Assembly (NCBI GenBank): GCA_018268135.1
Contig: JAFDXD010000010.1
Location: forward strand, 1-54,361
Source: Bacteroidota bacterium
Lineage (GTDB): Bacteria > Bacteroidota > Bacteroidia > Chitinophagales > Chitinophagaceae
Direction of reading: 5' to 3'
Length of the DNA: 54,361 bases
Positions 7,918 through 16,605 of the stretch are shown here, piece after piece; position 1 is the stretch's first letter; every line of letters begins with the position of its first letter. The notes below the pieces were generated by a model. It worked only from the letters and a program-made list of their open reading frames with translations, searched no databases and had not been told where the DNA came from. The position numbers and the translations under genes are program-made.

Positions 7918-8967
7918 ATGCCACAAACAATCATTGCAGGCATTGGCCATTATGTACCAGACCATGTAGTTACCAACAACGATCTTGTTAAGTACATGGA
8001 TACTTCAGATGAATGGATACAGGAGCGTACCGGTATTAAAGAAAGAAGATATGCCGGCCGCACTACAGAAACTACCAGCACCATGGGCGTACAAGCCGCC
8101 ACCATTGCGCTTGAAAATGCAGGCATTACTAAAGATGATGTTGATTTTATCATATTTGCAACCCTTAGCCCAGATTATTATTTTCCGGGATGTGGGGTAT
8201 TGCTACAGCGTGCCATGAAGATGAATGAAATTGGCGCCCTGGATATTCGCAATCAATGCAGTGGTTTCGTATATGCCTTATCGGTAGCAGACCAGTTTAT
8301 TAAAACTGGCATGTATAAAAATATATTACTGGTGTGCAGTGAAAAACACTCTTTTGGACTTGATTTTAGTACCCGTGGCAGAAATATTTCTGTAATATTT
8401 GGCGACGGAGCGGCCGCAGTAGTACTGCAACCTACCACAGAAAACAATCGAGGCATTTTGAGTACACACCTTCATAGCGATGGCAGCAGTGCAGAATTGC
8501 TGGCCATGTTTAACCCCGGCACTCATGCCAATCATTGGCTTAATGAGCCTCTTGCCGATTTTGATGAGGCGCCAATGGGGCAAATGTTTATGAGCCATCA
8601 AATGATAGATAAGGCACAAAATTTTCCGAATATGGATGGCCCGGCAGTATTTAAAAAAGCCATTGTAAAATTTCCGGAAGTAATAGAAGAAGCCCTGCAA
8701 AAAAATAATTTGACCACTGCCGATTTGCAATTATTAATACCACACCAGGCCAATTTACGCATAGCTCAGTATGTGCAGCAAAAATTAAAATTAAGAGACG
8801 ACCAGGTATTTAATAACATTGAAAAATATGGCAACACCACCGCAGCCTCTATCCCTATTGCTCTGAGTGAAGCATGGCAGTTGGGAAAAATAAAAAAAGG
8901 CGACCTGATATGTATGGCAGCGTTTGGCAGCGGATTTACCTGGGGAAGTGCATTGATGAGATGGTAA
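7918..8967 (+). CDS. fabH: 3-oxoacyl-ACP synthase III (FabH-like)
   Basis: A thiolase-fold ketosynthase III of 349 residues. The catalytic triad is visible: Cys114 in RNQCSGF, His276 in IPHQANLR and Asn306 in KYGNTTAAS. Family members condense acetyl- or other acyl-CoA with malonyl-ACP to start fatty-acid synthesis; some Bacteroidota paralogues act in special lipid or flexirubin-like pathways. The loop around residues 190-235 (ELLAMFNPGTHANHW and following) is longer than in E. coli FabH, and no plsX or fabD is next to it, so this may be a second, specialised copy. Confidence 0.88.
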   Translation: MPQTIIAGIGHYVPDHVVTNNDLVKYMDTSDEWIQERTGIKERRYAGRTTETTSTMGVQAATIALENAGITKDDVDFIIFATLSPDYYFPGCGVLLQRAMKMNEIGALDIRNQCSGFVYALSVADQFIKTGMYKNILLVCSEKHSFGLDFSTRGRNISVIFGDGAAAVVLQPTTENNRGILSTHLHSDGSSAELLAMFNPGTHANHWLNEPLADFDEAPMGQMFMSHQMIDKAQNFPNMDGPAVFKKAIVKFPEVIEEALQKNNLTTADLQLLIPHQANLRIAQYVQQKLKLRDDQVFNNIEKYGNTTAASIPIALSEAWQLGKIKKGDLICMAAFGSGFTWGSALMRW

Positions 8968-9104
8968 TGGTATTGATGGCGCCAATCCCACATTTTATAA
9001 ATCCGTATTTTAGAACATGAGCCAATTGTGTAAAATTTAAAATAAATACATACATCGTATTTGCCGGGCTCATCTATTTACAAAGCATTCCATAAATTGC
9101 ATAC

Positions 9105-10007
9105 ATGCAGCGCAAATTTATTTATTTAATCAACCCCATTTCTGGCACAAAAAATAAAGAGGCTCTACTAAAGCTGATTGAGAAAAAAACAGTACTGCAA
9201 AAAATACCTTTTCAAATACTACCTACCAATAAGCAAGGCAACTATCAATATTTAGTGCAAAAAATTGCGGAAGAAAAAATTACTGATATAATAATTTGTG
9301 GTGGTGATGGTACCATTAACCAGGTTGCCTCCGCATTGTTGCATGTAAAAATAAATATTGGTATCATCCCCATGGGCTCGGGCAATGGGCTGGCTTTTGC
9401 CGCAGGAATAAAAAAAAATCCATACAAGGCTTTAGACATCATATTTGCAGGTAAATCAATGGCTATTGATAGTTTTTATATCAATAAAAAATTTAGCTGC
9501 ATGCTTTGTGGCCTGGGCTTTGATGCACAGGTAGCACACGATTTTGCCCAGCAACCTTCCCGTGGATTATCTACTTACATTCAACAAACCGTAAAAAATT
9601 TCTTTAAAGCAAAAGCATATCCATTTACCATTGAAATAAATAATAGCACTCTACACACCGATGCTTTTTTTATCAGCATAGCCAATAGCAACCAGTTTGG
9701 CAATCATGTTACCATTGCTCCCAAAGCCAGCCTCAGCGATGGTTTGCTGGATATAGTAGTGGTAAATAAAATGAGTAAAATAAAAATGATTTATACCGTA
9801 TTAAAGCAAATAAGAATTGGAAAAGTAAAAGCTTTTGCAGCTACCCATCAAAAAAACAAACCAATCCGGTATTTTCAAACTAAGAAAATGATAATTCATA
9901 ACCCTGCGTTAGCCCCTTTGCATATTGATGGCGACCCGGCAAAAACATCAAAACATTTTGAAATAGAAGTTATTGAAAAAGCATTCAGGCTATTGCAGCC
10001 ATTATAA
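9105..10007 (+). CDS. Diacylglycerol/lipid kinase family protein (DgkB/YegS type)
   Basis: A 300-residue soluble lipid kinase of the DAGK_cat superfamily. Motifs in order are INPISGTKNK near the N-terminus, ICGGDGTINQVASAL (nucleotide-binding GGDGT), PMGSGNGLA, and HIDGDP close to the C-terminus. The reaction is ATP-dependent phosphorylation of a lipid alcohol such as diacylglycerol or a sphingoid base, probably at the inner face of the membrane. It converges on the patatin-like gene with a 12-nt gap. Confidence 0.9.
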   Translation: MQRKFIYLINPISGTKNKEALLKLIEKKTVLQKIPFQILPTNKQGNYQYLVQKIAEEKITDIIICGGDGTINQVASALLHVKINIGIIPMGSGNGLAFAAGIKKNPYKALDIIFAGKSMAIDSFYINKKFSCMLCGLGFDAQVAHDFAQQPSRGLSTYIQQTVKNFFKAKAYPFTIEINNSTLHTDAFFISIANSNQFGNHVTIAPKASLSDGLLDIVVVNKMSKIKMIYTVLKQIRIGKVKAFAATHQKNKPIRYFQTKKMIIHNPALAPLHIDGDPAKTSKHFEIEVIEKAFRLLQPL

Positions 10008-10019
10008 TAATATTGATGT

Positions 10020-12236
10020 TTACTTTAAAAGCTCCACTACTCTTTTAAGTGCAGCGGCATTTTTTGCATTATAAAAAGACTCTTCCACATCTCTTTTTTC
10101 TCTTGCCGTTAAATGAAAATTGAGGGCTGCGGTTTTTTCTTCTTTACCGGCAGTGTACACAATATGCACTTGATACAAAGAAGAGTCAGATTTTTCTTTG
10201 AAATAATTGTATTGTTCCGATTCAGAATAATCCTGAAGCTTAAACCAGTTGTGTTGCAGCATGGTGGCAGGTGTTACAACCATATCAGCAAGAGAGTTGG
10301 TTTCAAAAGGCTGATCCCAGTTATCTGCAGGGCGGTCTCTCAATTGTAAAATCAATACGCCTCCTGTATTCTCTTTTACCCAGTCTTTAAAATTATCTAA
10401 AAATCGCAGGCTTGTTTCCTGGCCAAAATTGTCTCGCAGCCCTGCATCCATTACATCTACTACCGGTGTGCTTGGCAGCCATACATTGGGCAATACCAGC
10501 GGAAAAGTGGCATTCATTCTCAGGGCTGTGAGTACCTTCAAATTCATGGGTTGCTGGTTTTTAAACATAGCCGAAAAATCAATAGCATCGGGGCTTACAG
10601 AAGTATCAGATTGCATGGTTACCGGCTTCATCATAAAACTGATGGGCAGTGTACTAATCATCATTCTTCTTCCATCACTTTTTACTACCGAGTTGAAAAA
10701 TATTAATGGAACCTTACCGGTAGTTTCATCTTTAACCAGGTCTTTCAATTGAATATTGAGAATACCTTTAGTGTTATCTCCCAGTTTTTGTTCAAAAGCA
10801 TATCCACGGTCTTTCAGATAATAATTACTATCCACCATAAATTTTTGAAATGGAGTAAGTAAATCTCTCGACATCATGGATGTAAAAATAGGGTTGAGCA
10901 AATCACCTGCTATTTGGCTCGTATATACCGGATTGTGCAGGTTTACAGATTTGTCTTTTAATTTATACCGGTAAAGCTCACGGTAATATGTAGCCGCTAA
11001 CATGCCGCCGCTTGCACCACTTATCAAAAAAGTATGTTGCATTAATTTACCTCCGGTAATACTATCCAATTGCTGAAGCGTATTCATTACAAATGCTGCG
11101 CTTCTAAGTCCGCCACCGCTTACATTGATAAATATCATTAAAGGTTTTTCCTGATGCTGGCGTATTTTCCAGGCATTTAATACCTTTAGCATATTCTCTT
11201 TATCCTCTTCTATCTTAGCGGGTGTACACAATGCCTCTAAAGCAGCTTTATTATACAAAGGCCGGTCAGATTTATCTTTATAATCGAGCCCATAAGCCTT
11301 ATTGCGTGGGTCTATAATTTCTTTTTCGTATAAAATATTTATTACAAAAAGCATTATAATAACCGCCGGGAGGCTCCAGCTTTGTAGAAAATATGTAAGA
11401 GCACCAATAAAGGCAATCATTAATGAGAAGAAGATAAGCACACTGGCTGCCGCAGGCATTTCAAAATATTTATTGTCTAAAGAAAAACCTACTATTACTA
11501 AAAAAATAAATGCAAGCAAAATACTGCCAATGGCGGCAAGGTGATGCCTTTTAAAAATAGTATCAATAAAATCCTGCCTGTAATGCTGCACATTTCTTAC
11601 TTTTCTTAATCTAAAACCGGCATCAAAATAATAGTAAACTTTAAGCCCAAAGTTGTCGTGCCTCAGCTCTGTGCCTGTAAATCTTTTTTTAAATAATTCA
11701 GGATTCGAAATAATGGGAGCAATGGTATGTGCAATGGTTTTTTCAGCGCCAAAAAAATAGGCAAACGATAAGATAATTAAAATAATAAGCCCTCCAAGGA
11801 TACCGCCCATTTCGGTCATTATTTCATTTAACGACATGAGCTCTTTATAGGTATTAAACTGGTATAGTTTTATAAAATAAAATAAGAGCAGCAACAGGGG
11901 AAGAATGCTATTGTTAATACAATATTTTAAAAATGGATTGGAAGTAGTAGCTAAAAACTTAAACCTTCGGCTGTGCAAAATAAACGTAGTAATATTCCAG
12001 CTCATGATAAATACAGCAAGTGCAACGCCTACAATACTTGCACTTAAAATATTGACAGAGCCCAGGTACTCCGGCGAAAAAAACAGGGCATCTGCTCCAT
12101 AATTTTTCAAAAAAACACTATCAATAGTGCTGAATAATACATACCAAAATACCAGCAATACCTGGTATTTTCTAAAATGCAGTATAAATAACTGTATTGG
12201 AAAAGAGTAAAAAATATTTTTGAAAAGGGCCTTCAT
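10020..12236 (-). CDS. Membrane-anchored patatin-like phospholipase
   Basis: A 738-residue protein. The N-terminal ~320 residues hold about eight hydrophobic segments. The C-terminal part is a patatin domain: oxyanion loop SGGGLRSA near residue 376, nucleophile Ser409 in ISGASGGML (GxSxG), and the catalytic Asp597 in MDAGLRDN (DAG in place of the usual DGG). It should be a serine acyl hydrolase acting on phospholipids at the inner membrane. The large membrane domain is typical of a Bacteroidota subgroup. The neighbouring lipid kinase (convergent) is only weak context for lipid turnover. Confidence 0.85.
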   Translation of the reverse strand: MKALFKNIFYSFPIQLFILHFRKYQVLLVFWYVLFSTIDSVFLKNYGADALFFSPEYLGSVNILSASIVGVALAVFIMSWNITTFILHSRRFKFLATTSNPFLKYCINNSILPLLLLLFYFIKLYQFNTYKELMSLNEIMTEMGGILGGLIILIILSFAYFFGAEKTIAHTIAPIISNPELFKKRFTGTELRHDNFGLKVYYYFDAGFRLRKVRNVQHYRQDFIDTIFKRHHLAAIGSILLAFIFLVIVGFSLDNKYFEMPAAASVLIFFSLMIAFIGALTYFLQSWSLPAVIIMLFVINILYEKEIIDPRNKAYGLDYKDKSDRPLYNKAALEALCTPAKIEEDKENMLKVLNAWKIRQHQEKPLMIFINVSGGGLRSAAFVMNTLQQLDSITGGKLMQHTFLISGASGGMLAATYYRELYRYKLKDKSVNLHNPVYTSQIAGDLLNPIFTSMMSRDLLTPFQKFMVDSNYYLKDRGYAFEQKLGDNTKGILNIQLKDLVKDETTGKVPLIFFNSVVKSDGRRMMISTLPISFMMKPVTMQSDTSVSPDAIDFSAMFKNQQPMNLKVLTALRMNATFPLVLPNVWLPSTPVVDVMDAGLRDNFGQETSLRFLDNFKDWVKENTGGVLILQLRDRPADNWDQPFETNSLADMVVTPATMLQHNWFKLQDYSESEQYNYFKEKSDSSLYQVHIVYTAGKEEKTAALNFHLTAREKRDVEESFYNAKNAAALKRVVELLK

Positions 12237-12271
12237 ACTTAGCTGTTCATTAAAAATAAGCTAAAGCAATT

Positions 12272-13345
12272 TTATTTCAGTAAAACAGATAAACCTTTTT
12301 TATTATTGCGTACAATAAATAATAAACATACCAGGCAAATTACCAAAAGCATAGCAGTAAATTGATGCGCTACACCCAACCAAACAAAAATATTGCCCTG
12401 TGTGGCATTTAATACGGTACAAATACCCAGCGTAACCTGTAGCAAAATTAATACAAGCAGTATCAATCTGAACTTAGAAAATATGGCAGAGCCCTGTACT
12501 TTTTTTGAAAAATAAAAAAATAAGATTACAGAAATTAAAAGCAAATAAGCAAGGCTGCGATGTATAAAATGTACCGTTAAATTATTATTAATAAGATTTC
12601 GTGTCCAGGGTTTCAGCTCTGCAATATCAGCAGGAATAAACTGGCCATTGATATCGGGCCAGGTAGGCGCTGTGGCTGCAGCATGTAAGCCCGCCATAAA
12701 TCCCCCATACATCAATTGAAAAAATAATAACACAATCAAAAAAACAATGCTACGGTGCAGGCCGGTATGCCATACTTTTTGCTCTTCTTTAATTAATAAG
12801 CTAAGCGCAAACCACAAGGTATAAGAAAGAAGTATCAGCGCAGCTATAAAATGGGTAGTAAGTTCAATATGCCCTACAAAAAATTTTTCGGGAACCAGGC
12901 CGCTTTTCACCATTATCCACCCAATGGCGCCTTGCAATGCACCCAAAATAAAAAGTACCAGCATGGGAAAAATCATGGGCCGGTTAAATTTTTTCTTAAT
13001 CAAAAAATATACAAAGCCTACAATAAATACCAGCCCCATCAGCCTTGCCCAAAGCCGGTGCGACCATTCCCAAAAAAAGATGAATTTAAAATCCTGTAAA
13101 GAAAAATTTTCGTGTATATATTTAAATTGGTCCGTTGTTCTGTATTTATCAAACTCTAATTGCCAGGCGGCATGATTTAATGGAGGCAGTACACCGGTAA
13201 TGGGTTTCCACTCTGTAATAGACAATCCCGACTCTGTAAGCCGGGTAATTCCGCCCAGCAATACTTGTATCACTATCATTCCTACACCAATTAAAAGCCA
13301 GGTGGCCACCTGTTGGTTATTTTTATTTTCTGTAAGATTATTCAT
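12272..13345 (-). CDS. ctaA: Heme A synthase (COX15/CtaA)
   Basis: A 357-residue polytopic protein with about eight membrane helices that oxidises heme O to heme A for the cytochrome oxidase. The signature GGITRLTESGLSITEWKP near the N-terminus, heme-ligand histidines in WEWSHRLWARLMG and HFIHRSLAYLL, and LHAAATAPTWPDING are all characteristic. The ATG at 13345 is chosen rather than the in-frame one 10 codons upstream because a TAnnTTTG box lies at 13358-13351, only 5 nt before it, so the upstream ATG would not be on the transcript. No ctaB or cox genes are in the window. Confidence 0.92.
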   Translation of the reverse strand: MNNLTENKNNQQVATWLLIGVGMIVIQVLLGGITRLTESGLSITEWKPITGVLPPLNHAAWQLEFDKYRTTDQFKYIHENFSLQDFKFIFFWEWSHRLWARLMGLVFIVGFVYFLIKKKFNRPMIFPMLVLFILGALQGAIGWIMVKSGLVPEKFFVGHIELTTHFIAALILLSYTLWFALSLLIKEEQKVWHTGLHRSIVFLIVLLFFQLMYGGFMAGLHAAATAPTWPDINGQFIPADIAELKPWTRNLINNNLTVHFIHRSLAYLLLISVILFFYFSKKVQGSAIFSKFRLILLVLILLQVTLGICTVLNATQGNIFVWLGVAHQFTAMLLVICLVCLLFIVRNNKKGLSVLLK

Positions 13346-13350
13346 GGCCG

Positions 13351-13358
13351 CAAAGATA
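13351..13358 (-). promoter_or_regulatory. TAnnTTTG promoter box of ctaA (leaderless or near-leaderless)
   Basis: On the minus strand TATCTTTG is followed by CGGCC and then the ATG at 13345. Transcription from Bacteroidota promoters starts about 5-8 nt after the box, so the mRNA would begin at or very near the start codon. Confidence 0.55.
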
Positions 13359-13428
13359 GCATAGCGTATTTGCATAGCTTGCCTTAAAAAATTATTTATT
13401 CTTTTTTAGCTGATATTTGTATGGAAAA

Positions 13429-14028
13429 ATGTTACAAAAATATTTATATAAAACAAAAATAGAATGTGGTGTAGATGAGGCCGGGCGTGGATGCTATGCC
13501 GGGCCGGTGTATGCAGCAGCAGTTATTTTACCCAAAGATTTTTTTCATCCCTTGTTGAATGACAGTAAACAACTTTCTGAAAAACAAAGAGATTTGCTCC
13601 GCCCCATTATTGAAAAAGAGAGCATTTGCTTTGCCATAGGCATGATAGATAATAATGAAATAGATTCTATCAATATTTTACAAGCATCTTTTAAAGCCAT
13701 GCATATTGCCATTGATAATTTAAAAAAAATGCCCCAGCATATTTTGGTAGATGGCAACCGGTTTAAACCCTATAAAAATATTGAGCATACCTGTATTGTA
13801 AAAGGCGATGGCAAATTTGCTTCTATTGCGGCAGCAAGTGTATTGGCCAAAACTTACCGGGATGAGTACATGCTACAATTGCACAAAGAATATGAGCAGT
13901 ATGGTTGGGATAAAAATAAAGGCTATGGTACTGCAAGCCATCGCAAAGCAATTGATGAGATTGGGCTTTGTAAATACCATCGCAAAAGTTTTAATATACT
14001 TTCTCCGCAGATGCCATTGTATCCATAA
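13429..14028 (+). CDS. rnhB: Ribonuclease HII
   Basis: A 199-residue endonuclease that cuts RNA in RNA-DNA hybrids and at misincorporated ribonucleotides. The N-terminal GVDEAGRGCYAGPVYAAAVIL carries the Asp-Glu catalytic pair. The second Asp lies in HILVDGNRF, and IAAASVLAKTYRD gives the conserved SVLAK motif. The ATG at 13429 is chosen; upstream initiation would need TTG at 13417. The length is usual for RnhB. It diverges from ctaA and converges on the tsaC-like gene. Confidence 0.95.
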   Translation: MLQKYLYKTKIECGVDEAGRGCYAGPVYAAAVILPKDFFHPLLNDSKQLSEKQRDLLRPIIEKESICFAIGMIDNNEIDSINILQASFKAMHIAIDNLKKMPQHILVDGNRFKPYKNIEHTCIVKGDGKFASIAAASVLAKTYRDEYMLQLHKEYEQYGWDKNKGYGTASHRKAIDEIGLCKYHRKSFNILSPQMPLYP

Positions 14029-14073
14029 ACTTTTCCTTGATACCCGACATGAATTGCCAGCCTGCCAATATTG

Positions 14074-14685
14074 TTAGGTATCTGCAAACTCTCCCAGCCC
14101 TTTTCTAATCACACTCCACTCATCGGTTGTACAATCTATTACAGTAGATGGTATCATTCCACCAATACCGCCATCAATTACAAAATCTACAAGGCTTCCA
14201 AATTTTTCATACATCACTTCGGGGTCGGTATAGTCTTCTACCATGTCTCCGGGCAGGGATGCACTCAGCAGGGGATGCTCCGTAGCTGCAATGATGCTTC
14301 GGCATATTTCGTTATCGGGCACCCGCAAGCCAATGGTTGATTTTTTGCTTTGCAATATTTTAGGCACCTGCTTGCTTGCCGGCAATATAAAAGTATAAGG
14401 CCCCGGCAAATGATTTTTAAGCATCCGGTACAAGGGAGTATCAATACTTTTGGTATAATCACTCAGCGTGCTAAGATTTTGGCAAATAAAAGATAGCTGT
14501 GCCTTTAGCGGATCTACATTTTTTATTTTGCAGATGCGCTCAATGGCTTTGTGTTGAAAAATATCGCAACCAATACCATAAATTGTATCGGTAGGATAAA
14601 TAATAATGCCCCCATCAAGCAGGCATTCTGCTATTTGTTTTATCAGTCTTGGCTGGGGATTATCGGGGTGAATTTGTAAAAGCAT
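14074..14685 (-). CDS. tsaC: L-threonylcarbamoyladenylate synthase (Sua5/YciO/YrdC family)
   Basis: A 203-residue YrdC-fold protein. It has GGIIIYPTDTIYGIGCD near the N-terminus, KNVDPLKAQLSFIC, LPGPYTFILPA, and GLRVPDNEICRSII, followed by STVIDCTTDEWSVIRKG. The family makes threonylcarbamoyl-AMP from Thr, bicarbonate and ATP for the t6A37 tRNA modification. KAQLSF replaces the KRP/KPL-type signature seen in many TsaC, so a YciO-type paralogue is possible. No Sua5 C-terminal domain is present. Confidence 0.85.
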   Translation of the reverse strand: MLLQIHPDNPQPRLIKQIAECLLDGGIIIYPTDTIYGIGCDIFQHKAIERICKIKNVDPLKAQLSFICQNLSTLSDYTKSIDTPLYRMLKNHLPGPYTFILPASKQVPKILQSKKSTIGLRVPDNEICRSIIAATEHPLLSASLPGDMVEDYTDPEVMYEKFGSLVDFVIDGGIGGMIPSTVIDCTTDEWSVIRKGLGEFADT

Positions 14686-14740
14686 ATCATCAAAATAACA
14701 TAAAAAAAGCCTCTCCTGCTCAAAACAACATTTTATCCGC

Positions 14741-14748
14741 TAATTTTG
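14741..14748 (+). promoter_or_regulatory. Candidate -7 box for the PfkB kinase gene
   Basis: TAATTTTG fits TAnnTTTG and lies 42 nt before the ATG at 14791. No TTG is visible at the right -33 distance. Confidence 0.35.
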
Positions 14749-14790
14749 CCCCGTTTTTTACATTATTAAAAAAAACCTAAATAACCGGTT

Positions 14791-15714
14791 ATGTCTTTAA
14801 TTACCCTGGGCACTATGGCCTTTGATGCAATTGAAACACCATTTGGAAAAGTAGATAAAATTATTGGCGGCTCTGCCACTTATGTAGCCTATGCTGCAAG
14901 TAATTTTATTAAACCCGTACAGCAAATATCTATTGTAGGTAATGATTTTCCGCAAGAAGAAATGGATGCACTTACCGCCCGGGGCATAGAGTTAGACGGG
15001 GTAGAGATAGTTCCTGACCAAAAATCTTTTTTTTGGAGTGGAAAGTATCATACCGATATGAACAGCAGAGACACATTGGTTACCGACTTAAATGTGCTGG
15101 CAGATTTTAAACCCGTAGTTCCGGATAGTTACCAGGGAGCCGAATTTTTAATGTTGGGCAACCTGATGCCTTCCTTACAAATGAGTGTAATAAATCAATT
15201 AAAGACAAGGCCTAAACTTATTGTACTTGATACTATGAATTTCTGGATGGACATTGCATTGGATGACCTGAAAGCAGTATTAAAAAAAGTAGATGTACTG
15301 ATGGTAAATGATGGGGAAGCAAGGCAATTAAGCGGAGAATACTCGTTGGTAAAAGCAGCCAATAAAATATTGAACATGGGCCCCAAATTTTTAATCATCA
15401 AAAAAGGAGAACATGGGGCATTGCTGTTTAATGAAAACCATGTGTTTTTTGCGCCTGCCTTACCTTTAGAAGATGTATTTGACCCTACCGGCGCTGGCGA
15501 TACTTTTGCCGGAGGCTTTATTGGTTACCTGGCCAAAACAAAAGATATTAGTTTTGACAATATGAAAACTGCCATCATTGTAGGAAGCGCAATGGCAAGC
15601 TTCTGTGTTGAAAAATTTGGCCCAAGCAGGCTAAAAGAGATTAGCAAAGAAGATATTGATGAGCGCATTCAACAATTTGTGCAGTTAGTAAATTTTGATA
15701 TTGACCTTATTTAA
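14791..15714 (+). CDS. PfkB-family carbohydrate/nucleoside kinase
   Basis: A 307-residue ribokinase-like protein. The N-terminal substrate region includes IIGGSATYVAYAASNF (the GG motif), and the C-terminal signature DPTGAGDTFAGGFIGYL carries the catalytic Asp in GAGD. The middle part contains FLMLGNLMPSLQ and LIVLDTMNFWMD. Substrate cannot be assigned: ribokinase-, adenosine kinase- and sugar kinase-type proteins share these motifs. A 101-residue membrane protein gene follows 9 nt after the stop. Confidence 0.88.
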   Translation: MSLITLGTMAFDAIETPFGKVDKIIGGSATYVAYAASNFIKPVQQISIVGNDFPQEEMDALTARGIELDGVEIVPDQKSFFWSGKYHTDMNSRDTLVTDLNVLADFKPVVPDSYQGAEFLMLGNLMPSLQMSVINQLKTRPKLIVLDTMNFWMDIALDDLKAVLKKVDVLMVNDGEARQLSGEYSLVKAANKILNMGPKFLIIKKGEHGALLFNENHVFFAPALPLEDVFDPTGAGDTFAGGFIGYLAKTKDISFDNMKTAIIVGSAMASFCVEKFGPSRLKEISKEDIDERIQQFVQLVNFDIDLI

Positions 15715-15723
15715 TAAAAAGAT

Positions 15724-16029
15724 ATGCTGGAAATAATAGCGCTTATATTTTTAAGCAAACAAATAGCAAGGCTTGCTATACAAAAGGGATTAAAACCCGG
15801 GCAATGGAAGTTATTTTTAGTACTCGCCTGGTTTTCTGCCGAAATTTTCGGTCTGGTTATTGGTGCCACCTTATTTGGTTTTAATGAAAATAATATTATC
15901 CCATTAATGTTGCTGGCGCTTGCCTGTGCTTTTGGCGGATATTTATTTATAAGGGCTACCCTGCTTAAAAAACCAGATGCAATGGATGATGAAATAAACC
16001 GTATAGGCACTGAAGATTTAACACCTTAG
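15724..16029 (+). CDS. Small membrane protein of unknown function
   Basis: A 101-residue protein with two or three hydrophobic segments (residues about 25-50 and 58-80, the latter rich in small residues: LMLLALACAFGGYLFI). The C-terminal tail is acidic and hydrophilic. It begins 9 nt after the PfkB kinase stop on the same strand and is probably in that transcript. The ATG start and AT-rich codon use resemble the neighbours. No known family is recognised. Confidence 0.65.
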   Translation: MLEIIALIFLSKQIARLAIQKGLKPGQWKLFLVLAWFSAEIFGLVIGATLFGFNENNIIPLMLLALACAFGGYLFIRATLLKKPDAMDDEINRIGTEDLTP

Positions 16030-16088
16030 CATCCATTTATTTTCCTAATAGGGAGAGCTTGCAGGATTTAATTCCTGTTCAATAAAAA

Positions 16089-16262
16089 TTAAATTAACCC
16101 TTTTAAATAAGCAATCCGCATTACCTGTGCTTTACTGTTTACATGAAGTTTATTGTAAATATTACAGGTATGTTTTTTTACCGTGTTAGGACTAATATTT
16201 ATTTGATTAGCAATTTCTCTATATTCAAGCCCTTTACATATTAAGAGATAAGAATAAAGCAA
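16089..16262 (-). pseudogene. Remnant of a LuxR-type response regulator (C-terminal HTH only)
   Basis: Read on the minus strand, the frame open from 16262 to the stop at 16091-16089 encodes a recognisable GerE/LuxR helix-turn-helix: CKGLEYREIANQI, then SPNTVKKHTCNIYNKL, then HVNSKAQVMRIAYLKG. An in-frame stop (TAA at 16265-16263) cuts the frame upstream, there is no start codon, and no receiver domain remains. It is similar to the HTH ends of the intact regulators at 32224 and 41532. The rest of the gap (16263-16605) contains no gene I can support; it is AT-rich and has one inverted repeat (16517-16525 / 16544-16552). Confidence 0.75.
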
Positions 16263-16605
16263 TTAGTTCTATCTAGTATAAACATCTCCAACTTCCTCAG
16301 TTAATTATCATTTTTGCCAAAGGAACCATCCTAGCTATCCGTATGATTTTCAAAATAATAAAAAAATTACTCCTCTTATGTTTTGGGCTATGTACAAATG
16401 ATTTATAAAAAGCAATTTTTTTTCGACTAACTATTCCTTTTAATTAAATGCGAAAACAGAAATTTGGGTTATTTGTTGATTTGCTGTTTTTGGTTTTCAA
16501 ACCAACCAAGCTACACACTGCTGTCCTGATTTTGTAAACTCATGACAGCAGTAATTTTCCCATGTTTGGGTATTCTAATTCTTAGGATAACAACAGATGA
16601 GCATT

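Noticed and set aside
16517-16552. Inverted repeat ACTGCTGTC / GACAGCAGT downstream of the CocE-like gene
   Set aside because: No T-run on either strand, so a terminator call is not justified.
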